Source: Candidatus Pantoea formicae
GTDB taxonomy: Bacteria; Pseudomonadota; Gammaproteobacteria; Enterobacterales; Enterobacteriaceae
NCBI RefSeq assembly: GCF_011752625.1
Contig: NZ_VWXD01000003.1
Span: 558,001-622,000 of the forward strand
Direction of reading: 5' to 3'
DNA length: 64,000 nucleotides
Both the position numbers and the translations under genes were made by a program. This document shows, piece after piece, positions 39,337 through 49,990 of the stretch. The notes under the pieces were generated by a model that worked only from the letters and a program-made list of their open reading frames with translations, ran no database searches and was not told the origin of the DNA. Within the stretch, counting starts at the first letter, position 1. Every line of letters starts with the position of its first letter.

Positions 39337-39440
39337 TATTTCCACTGACAAATGGCGTCAACCGACAGGACGGCGATGCGCTGGCAAGCGGAACCGGTTC
39401 GGATGAAAAAGGGCAACCCAGTTATCAGTCAGTGGAAATA
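39337..39440. repeat. 104-bp inverted-repeat block between ruvC and ruvA
   Basis: A perfect 13-bp inverted repeat TATTTCCACTGAC (39337-39349) and GTCAGTGGAAATA (39428-39440) encloses about 78 bp with no ORF. It occupies the interval where E. coli has yebB. The layout suggests a small palindromic or MITE-like insertion, but only one copy is visible in this window. Confidence 0.55.
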
Positions 39441-39457
39441 TGACGGGTATTTATAAC

Positions 39458-39487
39458 ATAAAAAAGGCTGGATCAATATCCAGCCTT
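39458..39487 (-). terminator. Rho-independent terminator upstream of ruvA, downstream of ruvC
   Basis: Perfect 10-bp stem AAGGCTGGAT / ATCCAGCCTT with a CAAT loop, followed on the minus strand by a run of six U. It lies 18 bp past the ruvC stop. Confidence 0.9.
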
Positions 39488-39504
39488 CAATGTTTGGGAT
39501 TTTG

Positions 39505-40032
39505 CTACCCTGACCGCAAACGCCCACGCGTCATGATCAGTTTGGTATCGCTTAAGCGCGCCGCATTCTGGCTGAGATGGCAATGGGTGATGGCGATAGC
39601 TAAGGCATCGGCAGCATCCGCTTGCGGGTTGGCAGGGAGTTTCAACAAGGTACGCACCATATGCTGAACCTGACTCTTCTCCGCCCCACCCGTGCCAGTC
39701 ACCGTTTGCTTGACCTGGCGCGCCGCATATTCGAACACCGGTAAATCGAGATTCACCGCAGCGACAATGGCTGCTCCACGCGCTTGGCCCAACTTAAGCG
39801 CTGAGTCAGCATTCTTTGCCATAAACACCTGCTCGATAGCAAAATAGTCCGGCGAGAATTGGGTGATGATTTCAGTCACCCCGGCGTAGATCAGTTTGAG
39901 GCGTGAGGGAAGATCGGTGACGTTGGTGCGGATACAGCCGCTGCCCAGATAGCTGAGCTGGCGGCCAACCTGACGAATCACACCGTAACCGGTGACGCGC
40001 GAACCGGGGTCAATCCCGAGAATGATCGCCAC
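39505..40032 (-). CDS. ruvC: Crossover junction endodeoxyribonuclease RuvC
   Basis: 175 residues, RNase H fold. Catalytic acidic residues are visible: Asp in ILGIDPGS (residue 8), Glu in FAIEQVFM (near 67), and the aspartates in [15 protein letters not shown] (near 139-142). It cuts Holliday junctions symmetrically. It is the second gene after yebC on the minus strand, 37 bp downstream of it, as in E. coli. A terminator separates it from ruvAB. Confidence 0.97.
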   Translation of the reverse strand: MAIILGIDPGSRVTGYGVIRQVGRQLSYLGSGCIRTNVTDLPSRLKLIYAGVTEIITQFSPDYFAIEQVFMAKNADSALKLGQARGAAIVAAVNLDLPVFEYAARQVKQTVTGTGGAEKSQVQHMVRTLLKLPANPQADAADALAIAITHCHLSQNAARLSDTKLIMTRGRLRSG

Positions 40033-40069
40033 TACGCGCCTCCGGCTGTTGGGTTAATGGATAACGCCA

Positions 40070-40813
40070 TTACAGCGTTTCCGCTACCTCATCAGAAATT
40101 TCACCGTTATGGTAAACTTCCTGCACATCGTCGCAGTCTTCCAGCATGTCGATCAGACGCAGCAGTTTCGGTGCGGTTTCCGCATCCATTTCTGCTTTGG
40201 TGGAAGGGATCATCGATACTTCAGCGGTATCCGCTTTCAGACCGCCGGCTTCCAGTGCATCACGCACCGCACCCAGTTCTTCCCACGCGGTAAACACATC
40301 AATCGCACCGTCGTCGTAGCTCACTACGTCTTCCGCACCGGCTTCCAGCGCCGCTTCCATTACTGCATCTTCATCCTGACCTGGCGCAAAAGAGATCACA
40401 CCCTTTTTGCTGAACAGGTAAGAAACGGAACCGTCAGTACCGAGGTTGCCACCGGTTTTGGTGAAGGCATGACGCACTTCGCCCACGGTACGGTTACGGT
40501 TATCACTCAGGCATTCAATCATCACCGCTGAGCCGCCAGGACCGTAGCCTTCATAGATGATGGTTTCCATGTTGGAATCATCTTCACCGCCCACGCCGCG
40601 TGCAATCGCACGGTTCATGGTGTCACGCGTCATGTTGTTGGACAGGGCTTTGTCCATTGCTGCGCGCAGACGTGGGTTTGAACCGGCATCGCCGCCACCC
40701 AGTTTCGCTGCGGTCACCAGTTCACGAATGATTTTGGTGAAGATTTTACCGCGCTTAGCGTCTTGCGCCGCCTTGCGGTGCTTTGTATTCGCCCACTTAC
40801 TATGTCCAGCCAT
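40070..40813 (-). CDS. yebC: YebC/PmpR family DNA-binding regulatory protein
   Basis: 247 residues from ATG 40813, starting [20 protein letters not shown], the universal N-terminus of this family; the frame stays open to 40888 but aligns only from here. Three domains follow in the order seen in TACO1/YebC proteins. Recent work on the family links it to translation of difficult (for example proline-rich) stretches, while older work reported transcriptional regulation; which role applies here is not visible. It lies upstream of ruvC. Confidence 0.95.
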   Translation of the reverse strand: MAGHSKWANTKHRKAAQDAKRGKIFTKIIRELVTAAKLGGGDAGSNPRLRAAMDKALSNNMTRDTMNRAIARGVGGEDDSNMETIIYEGYGPGGSAVMIECLSDNRNRTVGEVRHAFTKTGGNLGTDGSVSYLFSKKGVISFAPGQDEDAVMEAALEAGAEDVVSYDDGAIDVFTAWEELGAVRDALEAGGLKADTAEVSMIPSTKAEMDAETAPKLLRLIDMLEDCDDVQEVYHNGEISDEVAETL

Positions 40814-41136
40814 CTTTACTATTTCTCCGATCTTTAACAGGGTGCAGGCTATCTCACTTGCAATCTTGTCCCCCGGCAGTGCTCGCAATCCTCACGTACA
40901 AAAGTACGCTCCGGTTGCTGCGCGCTGGCGGTGAACAACCTTGCTGCGCCGATAACGCCTGACTGTTCAATATTGGGCGGCGTAGAACTGACAATCTGTG
41001 CCGATTACGCCATCTGTTCAATTTTAGCGGTGCGAGATAAATGTCTGGCACCGGATTTAACTCGAAGGAAATTTGCTTCGTCGAATTCTTGGAATCTACC
41101 CTAATCGTCGCCGGAAAAACGCGCGGCGGCGGGCAT
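40814..41136. other. 323-bp gap between nudB and yebC with a palindromic repeat-like block
   Basis: No gene is visible. Around 40861-40990 is a block containing the palindrome CGTAC-AAAA-GTACG (40895-40908) with flanking CTCCGGTTGCTGCGCGCTGGC. This style recurs between genes in other enterobacteria from memory, but I cannot name the family. The remaining sequence contains the yebC leader. Confidence 0.4.
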
Positions 41137-41568
41137 TCAGGTAAATTCTTCGATTGCCTGGCGGTTACTCCAGGACTTGGTCAGGGCTGCGGCAGCGGCA
41201 GGCTCGAGCCAGCGCGCGGCGAGATGCTCGGTGAGCAGCAGGTCACGCTCTTGCGGTAGCGCCAGCCGGAACCAGTGTTCACGATTGTGCGTGATGCCGG
41301 GTGCGTAGCGATGGCGATAGTGCGGGAAGATTTCAAACTCAATGTGTTTGTGGCAATCGTCCAGCACCAGCTGTTCGCCCGCAACGTCGATACCCAGCTC
41401 TTCTGACACTTCGCGCTGTGCCGCCTGACGCGGGCTTTCACCCGCTTCGAGGCTGCCGGTCACGGATTGCCAGAAGCTTTCATCATCCCGTCGCTGCAGC
41501 ATTAACACCCGGCCAGTATCTCGCGCAAAAATCACCACCAGCACCGAAACCGGATGTTTATAGCCCAT
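41137..41568 (-). CDS. nudB: Dihydroneopterin triphosphate diphosphatase NudB
   Basis: 143 residues. The Nudix box GSLEAGESPRQAAQREVSEE lies near residues 39-58, followed by LGI. NudB removes pyrophosphate from dihydroneopterin triphosphate in folate synthesis. The true start is ATG 41568, overlapping the aspS stop by one nucleotide (TAATG), so translation is coupled; the frame continues upstream into aspS. This aspS-nudB order matches E. coli. Confidence 0.95.
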   Translation of the reverse strand: MGYKHPVSVLVVIFARDTGRVLMLQRRDDESFWQSVTGSLEAGESPRQAAQREVSEELGIDVAGEQLVLDDCHKHIEFEIFPHYRHRYAPGITHNREHWFRLALPQERDLLLTEHLAARWLEPAAAAALTKSWSNRQAIEEFT

Positions 41569-43349
41569 TACTTGTTCTCTGACTTTTCTTTCTTCGGTGC
41601 CACCAGAATACCTAAGTCCAGCAGTGCTGCCGGGTTGGCTTCGCTTGGGGCTTCGGTCATCAGGCACGCCGCTGCAGTGGTTTTCGGGAACGCGATAACA
41701 TCACGGATGTTGTCGGTGCCGGTCAGCAGCATGGTCAGGCGGTCCAAACCAAATGCCAGGCCCGCGTGTGGTGGTGTACCGTATTTCAAAGCATCCAGCA
41801 GGAAGCCAAACTTCTCGCGCTGCTCTTCTTCGGTAATACCCAGAATGCTGAATACGGTCTGCTGCATTTTACCGTTGTGGATACGCACTGAACCGCCACC
41901 CACTTCGTAGCCATTGATCACCATATCGTAAGCATTCGCCACGGCCTGAGTCGGATCGACCGCCAGCTGTTCAGCCGTCAACTCTTTAGGTGAAGTGAAC
42001 GGATGGTGCATCGCTGCCAGGCCACCCTCTTCATCGGCTTCAAACATGGGGAAGTCGATGACCCACAGCGGTGCCCACTTGCTCTCGTCGGTGATCTGCA
42101 GGTCGCGGCCCACTTTCAGACGCAGCGCGCCCAGTGCATCCGATACCACTTTGGCACGATCAGCGCCGAAGAAGATCAGGTCGCCATCTTGTGCCGAGGT
42201 ACGGTTCAGAATCGCTTCAACGATTTCCGGCGTCAGGAACTTGGCTACCGGGCTCTGTACACCCTCGAAGCCTTTCGTACGCTCGTTGATCTTCATCCAC
42301 GCCAGGCCTTTGGCGCCATAAATCTCAACAAACTTGGTGTATTCATCGATCTGCTTACGCGTCAGCGCCGCGCCACCTGGCACACGCAGTGCGGCAACAC
42401 GACCTTTAGGATCGTTAGCCGGGCCAGCGAACACCTGGAACTCCACGCTTTGCAGCAGGTCAGCCACGTCCACCAGCTCCATTGGGTTACGCAGATCAGG
42501 CTTATCAGAACCGTAGCGGTTCATGGCTTCGGCAAAGGTCATCTGCGGGAAATCACCCAACTCTACGCCCTTCACATCGACCCACAGTTCACGGATCAGA
42601 CGCTCCATCTTTTCACGCACCTGCTCGGCCGTCATGAAAGAGGTTTCAACGTCGATCTGGGTAAATTCTGGCTGACGGTCTGCACGCAAGTCTTCATCAC
42701 GGAAGCACTTCACGATTTGATAATAGCGGTCGAAACCGGACATCATCAGCAACTGCTTGAACAGCTGTGGAGACTGCGGCAGCGCGTAGAATTTGCCTTT
42801 ATGCACACGGCTTGGTACCAGATAGTCACGCGCACCTTCTGGCGTGGCTTTGGTCAGCATCGGAGTTTCGATATCGAGGAAACCCTCGTTATCCATAAAG
42901 CGACGCACGAAGCTGGTGATTTTCGCACGGTTCTTCAAACGCTGGGCCATTTCTGGACGACGCAGGTCCAGATAGCGATAGGTCAAACGCGCTTCTTCGC
43001 TGTTGACCTGGTTAGAGTCCAGCGGCAGCGGTTCTGCGCGGTTGATGATGTTCAGCTCATGGGCGAACACTTCAATATCGCCGGTTGCCATGTCGCTGTT
43101 GCGGTTTTTCTCTTCACGCGCACGCACGGTGCCAGTGATCTGGATACAGAATTCGTTACGCAGCTCAGATGCCAGCTGGAATGCTTCCTGACGATCGGCG
43201 TCGAAGAATACCTGAGCGATACCTTCACGGTCGCGCATATCGATAAAAATCAGGCTGCCCAGATCGCGACGGCGATTAACCCAGCCGCAGAGAGTGACTT
43301 GCTGACCCACGTGGGACAGATTGAGCTGTCCGCAATATTCTGTACGCAT
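41568..43349 (-). CDS. aspS: Aspartate-tRNA ligase
   Basis: 593 residues, class IIb synthetase of the bacterial type. An N-terminal OB-fold anticodon-binding domain (about 1-105) is followed by motif 2 ([18 protein letters not shown]), a GAD insertion domain (about 290-420), and motif 3 ([13 protein letters not shown]). It charges tRNA-Asp. It heads an aspS-nudB unit. A clear sigma-70 promoter lies about 90 bp upstream. It is divergent from yecE. Confidence 0.98.
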   Translation of the reverse strand: MRTEYCGQLNLSHVGQQVTLCGWVNRRRDLGSLIFIDMRDREGIAQVFFDADRQEAFQLASELRNEFCIQITGTVRAREEKNRNSDMATGDIEVFAHELNIINRAEPLPLDSNQVNSEEARLTYRYLDLRRPEMAQRLKNRAKITSFVRRFMDNEGFLDIETPMLTKATPEGARDYLVPSRVHKGKFYALPQSPQLFKQLLMMSGFDRYYQIVKCFRDEDLRADRQPEFTQIDVETSFMTAEQVREKMERLIRELWVDVKGVELGDFPQMTFAEAMNRYGSDKPDLRNPMELVDVADLLQSVEFQVFAGPANDPKGRVAALRVPGGAALTRKQIDEYTKFVEIYGAKGLAWMKINERTKGFEGVQSPVAKFLTPEIVEAILNRTSAQDGDLIFFGADRAKVVSDALGALRLKVGRDLQITDESKWAPLWVIDFPMFEADEEGGLAAMHHPFTSPKELTAEQLAVDPTQAVANAYDMVINGYEVGGGSVRIHNGKMQQTVFSILGITEEEQREKFGFLLDALKYGTPPHAGLAFGLDRLTMLLTGTDNIRDVIAFPKTTAAACLMTEAPSEANPAALLDLGILVAPKKEKSENK

Positions 43350-43433
43350 AACGTATCCTTTTAACTTCGCCGCTGCTGCCAGACAACATCAGGCCGCGTA
43401 ACCTTCTGAGATGCTGTCGCAAAAAAGGCGGCT

Positions 43434-43462
43434 ATTATAATGGAAAAACCCAGGCAGGATAA
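43434..43462 (-). promoter_or_regulatory. Sigma-70 promoter of aspS
   Basis: On the minus strand a perfect -10 TATAAT (43439-43434) is preceded at 17-bp spacing by TTATCC (43462-43457) as -35. It lies 85 bp upstream of the aspS ATG. Confidence 0.75.
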
Positions 43463-43583
43463 GTAGAGCCAGATCAAAGCGACGAAATGATCGGCGTTTA
43501 TCGCCACTGTTTTTCCTGCCAACGTGGAAACAGGGTACATTACGCCACACTTTCCCGCCCGCAAAGGATTCAGGAGCTCGCGT

Positions 43584-44405
43584 TTGACACTTCGTATTGG
43601 GTTACCGCAATGGCATCACACACGCTGGAAAATGTTCGGTCTGGAAACACTGGCCGACTACGCACAACTGTTTGACTGTGTCGAAGGCAATACCACCTTG
43701 TATGCGTTGCCTTCACCAGAGGTGGTGATGCGCTGGCGTGACATGACGCACGATGACTTTCGCTTCTGCTTCAAGTTTCCTAACAGCATCAGCCATAAAG
43801 CCGCCCTGCGAAACTGCGATGAACTGCTCAATGAATTTTTCCGTTTACTCGATCCGCTGAGCCAGCGCATCGGGCAATATTGGCTGCAACTCCCTGCCGC
43901 CTTTACGCCGCGCCAACTCACGGATTTGTGGCGGTTCCTCGATAGCCTGCCACGCGGTTTCAGCTATGGCGTGGAAGTGCGTCACGATCAGTTTTTCGCC
44001 AAAGGCGAGGCTGAACGCGCGCTCAATCGCGGCCTGCTGGAGCGTGGTGTCAATCGCGTGATCCTCGATAGCCGCCCGGTACACGCCTCCACTTCACAAA
44101 CCGCCGCAGCCATTGATGCGCGCGAAAAAAAGCCCCGTGTACCACCGCACGCGGTGCGCAGCGGTTCACAGCCGATGGTGCGTTTTATCGGTAGCGACAG
44201 CGTAGAAGAGAGCGTGCCCTTGTTTACCCCTTGGCAAAAAAAGCTGGCGGAGTGGCAGAACGAGAGCGATCCGATGCTGTTTATCCATACGCCGGATATG
44301 GGCGAAGTGTTCCCGCTGTTGCAAGCGCTCTGGCCACAGCTACAGCAGCTCGAGCCGACGCTGCGCAATCTGCCCGACTGGCCGCAACAATCCAGCTTGT
44401 TCTAA
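43584..44405 (+). CDS. yecE: YecE family protein (DUF72)
   Basis: 273 residues from TTG 43584, which has an AGGAG site at 7-nt spacing; the open frame extends to 43524 but only this start gives the family N-terminus (LRIGLPQWHH). It is a TIM-barrel DUF72 protein with FRFCFKFPNSISHKAAL, GQYWLQLPAAF, YGVEVRH and the C-terminal FIHTPD. The function is unknown. It is orthologous to E. coli YecE and lies between aspS and cmoA, as there. Confidence 0.92.
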   Translation: MTLRIGLPQWHHTRWKMFGLETLADYAQLFDCVEGNTTLYALPSPEVVMRWRDMTHDDFRFCFKFPNSISHKAALRNCDELLNEFFRLLDPLSQRIGQYWLQLPAAFTPRQLTDLWRFLDSLPRGFSYGVEVRHDQFFAKGEAERALNRGLLERGVNRVILDSRPVHASTSQTAAAIDAREKKPRVPPHAVRSGSQPMVRFIGSDSVEESVPLFTPWQKKLAEWQNESDPMLFIHTPDMGEVFPLLQALWPQLQQLEPTLRNLPDWPQQSSLF

Positions 44406-44447
44406 ACTCAAAGCGGGTGCAGCCTGCAGCAGTTTCTGCCAGAATAG

Positions 44448-46174
<1,727 letters not shown>

Positions 46175-46177
46175 TGA

Positions 46178-46798
46178 TTAACGCCGCGACAGCGCCAGCT
46201 TCGCGGCGAAACCGATAAAGACACACCCCGTCAGACGATCCATCACTTTCAATACCGCTGGACGACGCAAATGCGCAGCAAAATACTGGCTGCCACCAAT
46301 CAGCACGGCATTCCATACCAGGCCAATGGCCATGTGGGTTAACGCCATCAGCGTACACCACAGCGGCACCGAAGCACCCGCCGGAATAAATTGCGGCAGG
46401 AAAGTGACATAAAAGACACCCACTTTAGGGTTCAGCAGATTGCCAAACAACCCGCGCGAGAAACAGGCAAAATAGCTCTGCTCTTTGCTTTGTGCACTGT
46501 GCCCCTCTTCCGCTTGAGTGCGGGGATTCAGCAGCAGCTTCACACCGAGATAGAGTAAATAAGCCGCACCAATCCACTTCAGTAGGTTATAGGCCATTTC
46601 TGACGCCAACAGCAGCGCACCCAAGCCTAAGCCCACCGCGACACCCCAGACCAAACAGCCCAGCGTCACGCCAAAAGCGGTGGCGGAAGCCCGTTTCCAG
46701 CCTTGGGCCGCCGCGGAACGCAGCACTAACGCGGTATCAAAACCGGGTGTGAGCGTTAGAATGGTAATGGCAAAAAGAAAAGAAAATATCAGTGTCAT
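46178..46798 (-). CDS. LysE/RhtB family amino-acid exporter
   Basis: 206 residues with six hydrophobic segments. The N-terminus FAITILTLTPGFDTALVLRSAAAQGWK and the GNLLNPKVGVFYVTFLPQFI motif are diagnostic for the RhtB branch. It probably exports an amino acid or derivative; the substrate cannot be read from sequence. It lies in the cmoB-cutC interval where E. coli has torYZ, together with gldA and a YnfC-like gene. Confidence 0.88.
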   Translation of the reverse strand: MTLIFSFLFAITILTLTPGFDTALVLRSAAAQGWKRASATAFGVTLGCLVWGVAVGLGLGALLLASEMAYNLLKWIGAAYLLYLGVKLLLNPRTQAEEGHSAQSKEQSYFACFSRGLFGNLLNPKVGVFYVTFLPQFIPAGASVPLWCTLMALTHMAIGLVWNAVLIGGSQYFAAHLRRPAVLKVMDRLTGCVFIGFAAKLALSRR

Positions 46799-46973
46799 AG
46801 CCTGCTCCCTGTGAATTCGCGCTTATCTTAACCTTGTCGCAACATGATGACGATAATTACCTTCCGTCAGTAATTGATAATAATTCTCAACTTGCCAGCA
46901 ATGGTTAAATCTCCGTCATGGTTCTATGCCACTTTAGCTGCAACCGCTTTTATCACATCAAGGAGTTGTCGCT

Positions 46974-48071
46974 ATGAGTAAGTTCATTTTTTCTTCTCCG
47001 CGTAAATATGTGCAAGGTGCAGGTGTGTTAGATGAACTGGGAACCTACATTGCCGAACTGGGGCAACATGCGTTTCTGGTGGCAGATGACATTGTCTGGC
47101 AGTTGGTCGGCGAGCGTACGCAGAAAACCTTACAAGCCGCCGGAGTGGAGTTTATTCGGCAGCCGTTTAAGGGCGAAGCCTCCAGTAATGAGATCAATCG
47201 CTTGACGCAACTGGCTAAATCTCAAGGTAGCAACGTGGTGGTCGGTCTCGGCGGTGGAAAAACACTGGATACCGTAAAAGCCGTGGCCGATGAGCTTAAA
47301 CAGCCCGTGGCAATTGTACCCACCGTCGCGTCAACGGATGCCCCCTGCAGCGCATTGTCAGTGATTTACTCCGACAGCGGTGTGTTTGAAAGCTATCGTT
47401 TCTACAGTAAAAACCCCGATCTGGTGCTAGTGGATACCGCCGTCTGTGCCAGTGCACCGGCCCGCCTGTTTGCATCCGGCATCGCTGATGGCCTGGCAAC
47501 TTGGGTCGAAGCCCAAGCAGTGCTTCGTTCTCATGCCAAATCCATGGTCAATGGCGATCCAACTATTGCCGGTACCGCGATTGCACGTGCCTGTGAAGAG
47601 ACGCTGTTGACCTGGGGATTCAGTGCCTATACCGCCGTGAGTGAAAAACGCGTGACGCCTGCGGTGGAAGCAGTGGTAGAAGCCAATACCCTGCTCTCCG
47701 GGCTGGGCTTTGAGAATGCCGGTCTGGCGGGTGCGCATGCGATTCATAACGGTTTTACCGCCATTGATGGTGATATCCATCACCTGACGCACGGTGAAAA
47801 AGTGGCATACGGTACGTTAACGCAAATGGTGCTGGAACAGCGCCCAGATGAGGAAATTGCGCGCTACATTCGCTTCTATCGCTCAATCAATATGCCTACC
47901 ACGTTGAAAGAGCTGCACCTGGAGAATGAAACCTGGGAAAATCTGGTACGCGTAGGGGCTTTAGCGAATAGCGAGGGCGATACCCTGAAAAATCTCAACC
48001 CAAACCTGTCGCCGGAAGATATTGCCAATGCGATAGTGGCTGTCGATGCATTCAGCAAAACCGTGAAATGA
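46974..48071 (+). CDS. gldA: Glycerol dehydrogenase-like iron/zinc alcohol dehydrogenase
   Basis: 365 residues, group III metal-dependent alcohol dehydrogenase family. NAD-binding GGGKTLDTVKAVAD (near 94) and TVASTDAPCSALSVIYSD match GldA. Metal ligands are in SGIADGLATW (Asp), GLAGAHAIHNG (His) and LTHGEKVAYG (His). It would oxidise glycerol to dihydroxyacetone with NAD; related family members act on hydroxycarboxylates or other polyols, so the substrate is not certain. A strong AAGGAG site precedes ATG 46974. It is not at the E. coli gldA locus. Confidence 0.8.
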   Translation: MSKFIFSSPRKYVQGAGVLDELGTYIAELGQHAFLVADDIVWQLVGERTQKTLQAAGVEFIRQPFKGEASSNEINRLTQLAKSQGSNVVVGLGGGKTLDTVKAVADELKQPVAIVPTVASTDAPCSALSVIYSDSGVFESYRFYSKNPDLVLVDTAVCASAPARLFASGIADGLATWVEAQAVLRSHAKSMVNGDPTIAGTAIARACEETLLTWGFSAYTAVSEKRVTPAVEAVVEANTLLSGLGFENAGLAGAHAIHNGFTAIDGDIHHLTHGEKVAYGTLTQMVLEQRPDEEIARYIRFYRSINMPTTLKELHLENETWENLVRVGALANSEGDTLKNLNPNLSPEDIANAIVAVDAFSKTVK

Positions 48072-48084
48072 TCATGTAATTCAG

Positions 48085-48104
48085 GGGCGTGCCTTGGCAC
48101 GCCC
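48085..48104. terminator. Hairpin after gldA
   Basis: Stem GGGCGTGCC / GGCACGCCC with a very tight TT centre, 13 bp after the gldA stop and between convergent genes. No T tract follows, so its strength is doubtful. Confidence 0.45.
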
Positions 48105-48122
48105 AAACCGATCACGGCATAT

Positions 48123-48983
48123 TCAGTCGCCATCCTCTGCTGTTGCTGGCGCGTGATCCCAATACTGGTATTTGTAAGCCGAACTCAGATGACGTTCGAT
48201 AGTGCCCTTAGCAAACACCTCGGTTTCATGCAGATAACTCAGCGTACAGTTACCCACCTCATCCCAGAGCTGACACTCATCGACGGAGTGTAAGGTACTC
48301 ACCGGCGTGCTCGATAAACCGTCGAGTCGCATCTCACGCCACTGTTTATCGTAACTGTAACTATCTTTACCGCGCGAACTGGACGACGAAGTCACCAGAC
48401 CTTGCGGGTTCCAGCGCCAGGTATTTTCACCGTTGCTGGCATTGTCACTGCCGCGAGCCACACTTTTTTCCAGACGAAAATGTTTGTCATAACGGTAAGT
48501 GGTATCGGTGAAACCGTCTTTACCCATGCTGGTAAATTTATCTGAGGCGCTAACAATGTTGCCATGCTGCCCCGCTTGCCAACTGATGGTGCCCTGACGA
48601 TTATCCACCACCTGCTCCTTGCCCTCTTTAACCACTTTCACCAGATAGGCGTATTCTGCCACCCAGCCATGCTGCACACGAGCAATGTGCTGTTCCATGG
48701 TGAGCAGCACGTTGCCTTCGTTTTTGTCATAAGTGATATCAGCCACCATCAGGTCGCCACAGGGGTCAAACTGGCCCAGGACACGCTTTTGTGAATCGAC
48801 ATCCTTACCGAACTCCCCAGCCACCACCTGGCGCACCGCGCCTTTGGCATCGCCGCCCAGCATGATCCAGTTATTACTGCTGGTGATATTTTTACTCAGC
48901 GGCGGACACGTCGTACTCACCGCTAGCGCACTACCCGATAAAGGCAACAGCAGTACCAAAACAGCACAAGAGAAGGATTTCAT
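48123..48983 (-). CDS. YnfC-like secreted protein (UPF0257-like)
   Basis: 286 residues. A signal peptide of about 21 residues (MKSFSCAVLVLLLPLSGSALA) is not of the lipobox type. Segments such as GQFDPCGDLMVADITYDKNEG, TISWQAGQHGNIVSASDKF and the repeated YRYDKHFRLEK, YSYDKQWREMRLDG recall YnfC-family lipoproteins and YD-like short repeats. Several cysteines (CPP, DPCGD, DECQLW, GNCTLSY) suggest disulfides. Function unknown; the family link is moderate. Confidence 0.6.
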   Translation of the reverse strand: MKSFSCAVLVLLLPLSGSALAVSTTCPPLSKNITSSNNWIMLGGDAKGAVRQVVAGEFGKDVDSQKRVLGQFDPCGDLMVADITYDKNEGNVLLTMEQHIARVQHGWVAEYAYLVKVVKEGKEQVVDNRQGTISWQAGQHGNIVSASDKFTSMGKDGFTDTTYRYDKHFRLEKSVARGSDNASNGENTWRWNPQGLVTSSSSSRGKDSYSYDKQWREMRLDGLSSTPVSTLHSVDECQLWDEVGNCTLSYLHETEVFAKGTIERHLSSAYKYQYWDHAPATAEDGD

Positions 48984-49060
48984 GAGGATTTATCCGTAGC
49001 AGCGATAAACTAATCAAAGCATCTTTTTGCCTAACGCGCTATCAACGGCTGAACGACAGA

Positions 49061-49095
49061 TAAAAAGAACCCCAGTAAGAATCACTGGGGTTTGG
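49061..49095 (-). terminator. Rho-independent terminator of cutC
   Basis: Stem AACCCCAGT / ACTGGGGTT with a 7-nt loop, followed on the minus strand by a U-rich stretch (the AAAAA run at 49062-49066). It lies about 60 bp past the cutC stop. Confidence 0.8.
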
Positions 49096-49152
49096 TACTT
49101 GCAAACATCACGTCCTGGGTATGGCGTGCTGCGCGGCAAAACGGGTGCGAAC

Positions 49153-49905
49153 TCAGGCGACGCGTACTGCGGTCATTTCCATCATACTTTTCATGGCTTC
49201 AACCACATCGCCATCAACACAAGTTCGACTGAATTCATCAGTTTCCGCTTCGGAGCACATTGATACACCGGCTTTGCGGTAGCGCATCGGCGAAGCGACT
49301 AAACGGCTGGCGGAGCTGTGCACTTCCTGCAGACCACTATCAATAAACTTCTGCAAATTGCTTAAGCGGACGCCCGCACCGGCCATAATGATTGGACCCG
49401 TGCTCAGTTCATTTAGTTCCCGCAATAATGCAATTCCTGCTTCGGCGCTTTGCTGCTGCCCGGAAGTTAGGATGCGCGCGATACCTAAATCAGCCAGCAC
49501 CTCCAGCGATTTTTTCGGGCTATGGCACAAATCAAAAGCACGGTGGAAGGTGACCGCCATACCATCACATAACGCCATAATCTGCCGCATACGTGCGATA
49601 TCAACGTGGGCATCTTCATCAAGCATACCGATGACGACACCGGGAAAACCCAACTCACGCATCAGCGCAACGTCGGATTTCATCACCTCAAATTCCTGAG
49701 CGGTATAACAAAAATCGCCGCCACGCGGACGAACAATGGGGTGAACGGGGATCGACAGTTCACGTTGTGCGGCTTCCAGCACGCCAGCCGATGGCGTCAA
49801 CCCGCCTTCGCGTGGTGCACTGCATAGCTCCACGCGATCGGCACCGGACTGCTGTGCAGTCATTGCACAGTCGATGCCGTAGCAACAAATTTCCAGTTTC
49901 GTCAT
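49153..49905 (-). CDS. cutC: CutC family copper homeostasis protein
   Basis: 250 residues, TIM-barrel. The start [27 protein letters not shown] and the segments [17 protein letters not shown] and [10 protein letters not shown] are diagnostic. Once linked to copper tolerance in E. coli, its biochemical role remains unclear. It is divergent from the PatB/MalY-type gene and is followed by a terminator. As in E. coli, yecM and argS are nearby, but a lyase gene is inserted between. Confidence 0.92.
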   Translation of the reverse strand: MTKLEICCYGIDCAMTAQQSGADRVELCSAPREGGLTPSAGVLEAAQRELSIPVHPIVRPRGGDFCYTAQEFEVMKSDVALMRELGFPGVVIGMLDEDAHVDIARMRQIMALCDGMAVTFHRAFDLCHSPKKSLEVLADLGIARILTSGQQQSAEAGIALLRELNELSTGPIIMAGAGVRLSNLQKFIDSGLQEVHSSASRLVASPMRYRKAGVSMCSEAETDEFSRTCVDGDVVEAMKSMMEMTAVRVA

Positions 49906-49990
49906 ACGTTACTCCTTTTCATGACTTCTGGCTCGGGAGGATGGCTTCAGTTAGTCTGCTTAAGTGGACAGTTTACGTGGAAACCTCACT

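Noticed and set aside
39428..39455. ERIC element in the ruvC-ruvA gap
   Set aside because: A short TATGACGGGTAT match to the ERIC end exists, but the rest of the ERIC consensus is not present and the inverted ends differ.
42003..43364. A 453-codon open frame opposite aspS
   Set aside because: Exact antisense to a highly conserved synthetase; no ribosome site, composition follows the aspS codon pattern.
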